DNA of 64,000 nt. Source: Heterostelium album PN500. Taxonomy: Eukaryota > Evosea > Eumycetozoa > Acytosteliales > Acytosteliaceae. The notes beneath the pieces were generated by a model. The model had not been told where the DNA came from and did no database searches. It was given only the letters and a program-made list of their open reading frames with translations. The stretch lies in NCBI RefSeq assembly GCF_000004825.1, contig NW_008805064.1:2108001-2172000 (forward strand), given 5' to 3'. Positions 62,328-64,000 of the stretch are shown here, piece after piece. The first letter of the stretch is position 1; each line of letters starts with the position of its first letter. A program made the position numbers and the translations under genes.

Positions 62328-63852
62328 ATGTATATTATAATCTTGGTGATAGTCTTTATTTATATTCTAGAAAATTTTGTAAGTCTTTGAAAAAGTTGTT
62401 CTACGCAACCATTAATAAAACTAACTAAGTAAACAACCAACAATTGTTATATAGATCTCTAAAAATATTAAAAAATCAAAGTGTGAACCACCAGGTGGAA
62501 TTGCACTGCCATTGATTGGTAATCTTCATCAAGTTGGAGACATACCACATATTGGATTGGTAAATCTCTCGAAAAAGTATGGTGATGTGTTTAGAATCTA
62601 TATGGGAGATCTCTATACTGTGGTTGTGAGTGACCCAAAGATCATTCGTGAGTTTGCTGTGAACCATTTTGAAAACTTCACCAACAGACCAACGACACCA
62701 ACTTTTAACCTACTCTCAAGAAACTTCCAAAACTTGGTTGTTGCTCGTGATGAACGATGGTTCCATATCCGAAAGTTGGTTGCCAATTCGTTCACCAAAA
62801 CAAAACTCCGTCCAATTGGAAGCATTCTAGATCGTCAAGTCGGTTCACTCCTTGATAAGATGAAAGAATATCAGCTCTCAGGACAGCCATTCTATCCAAG
62901 AGACTACTGCAAGAAATATTCGTTGAATATCATTTTCAACCTGATGTTCAGTGACGAGATTCCATTGAATGAAGATACCAATCAAGGTAAGATTGCAAAG
63001 TTGATTCCGCCCATTGAAGGATGTTTCAAGCGTTTGGCATCAGCCAAAATTCAAGACTTTATCAATGTGATTGCACCGTTCTATTTCCTCTACTCAAAAA
63101 TCACAGGAACGGAAATGGATCAACTCTATGATTTTACCAAGGATATCTACGATGAACATCTTGCCACTTTGGACCCAGAGAATCCAAGAGATCTAATAGA
63201 CGCACTCATCATCGATTCCAGTGACAAACAAGAAGAAAATAAAGAATCGGTAATCCTGACAGCTATCGATTTTATTCTGGCTGGAACCGATACGAGCGCC
63301 TCCACAATCGAGATGTTCATGATGTTCATGATCAACAATCAAGAAGTCCAAACTAAAGCAGCAGCTGAACTGGAATCGGTAGTCGGTCGCGGACAAAGAG
63401 TATCTCTGCAACACCGTAGCAGCACTCCATACATGGTAGCGGTAATCAAAGAAGTCATGAGAATCAAACCAATTGCACCACTCGGTTTACCCAGAGAAGC
63501 CAAAGAAGCATGCATGGTCGGTGATTACTATATTCCAAAGGGTGCCCAGATTGTCTTTAACTTTACATCACTACACACCAGCGAGAAGTACTGGGATCAC
63601 CCACAAGAATTCATGCCAGAGAGATTCCTAATGGTATCGGATCACACAGAAACCTTTTTGCCATTCTCTGTTGGTAAGAGAAACTGTGTCGGTATGAATT
63701 TGGCAATGGATGAACTCTATATTGCATGTGCCAACATCATCCACAACTTTGTTTTACAATCATCCACCAAAGAGAGACTTGATGAAGAGGAAGTATTTGG
63801 TTTAACTATTCATCCTAAATTATTCTCAATTGATATTCAACCAAGATATTAA
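62328..63852 (+). CDS. Cytochrome P450 monooxygenase
   Basis: Two exons, 62328-62378 and 62455-63852; 482 aa. Exon 1 encodes only the N-terminal membrane anchor (MYIIILVIVFIYILENF). After the intron come ISKNIKKSKCEPPGG and the Pro-rich hinge, then LPLIGNLHQVG. The I-helix oxygen-binding motif is AGTDTSAS, the K-helix ExxR is EVMR, and the heme-Cys loop is FLPFSVGKRNCVGMNLA. Family-level features resemble the dictyostelid CYP508 and related groups, but the family number cannot be set by eye. It should be an ER-bound monooxygenase; the substrate is unknown. There is no visible cluster partner in the window. Confidence 0.93.
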
Positions 63853-64000
63853 TTAAATAGTAGCATATGTATTTATAAATAAATATATAAATAAATGTTT
63901 GTTCAAATCAAACAAAGAATAGATTTGTTATAACTTTTTTTTTTTTTATTATTTAATATTTGTTTTTTTTTTTTTTGATTTAAAATGATTGTTTTTCAAC

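Overview
The window is nuclear DNA of a social amoeba (dictyostelid). It is very AT-rich, with short AT-rich GT..AG introns, long poly-A/T tracts between genes, Gln/Asn homopolymers in otherwise conserved proteins, and dictyostelid-type genes (TupA, EGF/TIG receptors, PDR-type ABCG). I cannot fix the species; the receptor cluster and modest N/Q content make D. discoideum itself unlikely. All gene models were spliced by eye, and each complete multi-exon model gives an integral number of codons.

Region 1 (1-21491, minus strand): a tandem array of four paralogous single-pass surface receptors. Each has a signal peptide, seven or more beta-sandwich-type modules, a TIG/IPT-like domain, one six-Cys EGF-like domain, a conserved juxtamembrane domain, a TM helix and a Lys-rich tail. 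They resemble the ComC/Tgr (tiger, lagC) adhesion and allorecognition families. Each complete copy has nine exons, all eight introns are phase 1, and internal exon lengths are the same in all copies apart from one codon. Copy 1 runs off the left edge, copy 4 is intact, copy 2 has a one-base frameshift before the TM helix, and copy 3 has a stop just after it. Variant sites show the copies are recombination mosaics. A decayed small gene with a perfect 23-bp inverted repeat lies between copies 2 and 3.

Region 2 (22123-28518, plus): an RBR (RING1-IBR-RING2) ubiquitin ligase, a truncated copy of its tail, and the ribosome-maturation GTPase EFL1.

Region 3 (29254-39782): a tomosyn/Lgl-like protein with C-terminal R-SNARE coil, a tiny plus-strand ORF, VPS36 (ESCRT-II), a DeSI/PPPDE-type peptidase, a triple-LIM protein and the co-repressor TupA.

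Region 4 (42329-50526, minus): uracil phosphoribosyltransferase, a WIPI/WDR45-like PROPPIN, a PLD3/4-type secreted phospholipase-D-fold enzyme and the autophagy regulator Atg13. Two autophagy genes thus lie within about 7 kb.

Region 5 (52650-58935): a full-size PDR-type ABCG transporter and, convergent with it, an intronless GTPase with what looks like a C-terminal Hsp20/alpha-crystallin domain.

Region 6 (58936-64000): a gene-poor stretch with an inverted repeat, a LINE-type reverse transcriptase remnant, a duplicated repeat unit, an intact tRNA-Leu(CAG) with a 5'-half relic beside it, and a cytochrome P450 gene.

The most unusual part is the receptor array: modular symmetric exons, homogenised membrane-proximal exons, more varied outer exons, and two copies whose breaks predict a secreted and a tail-less form.
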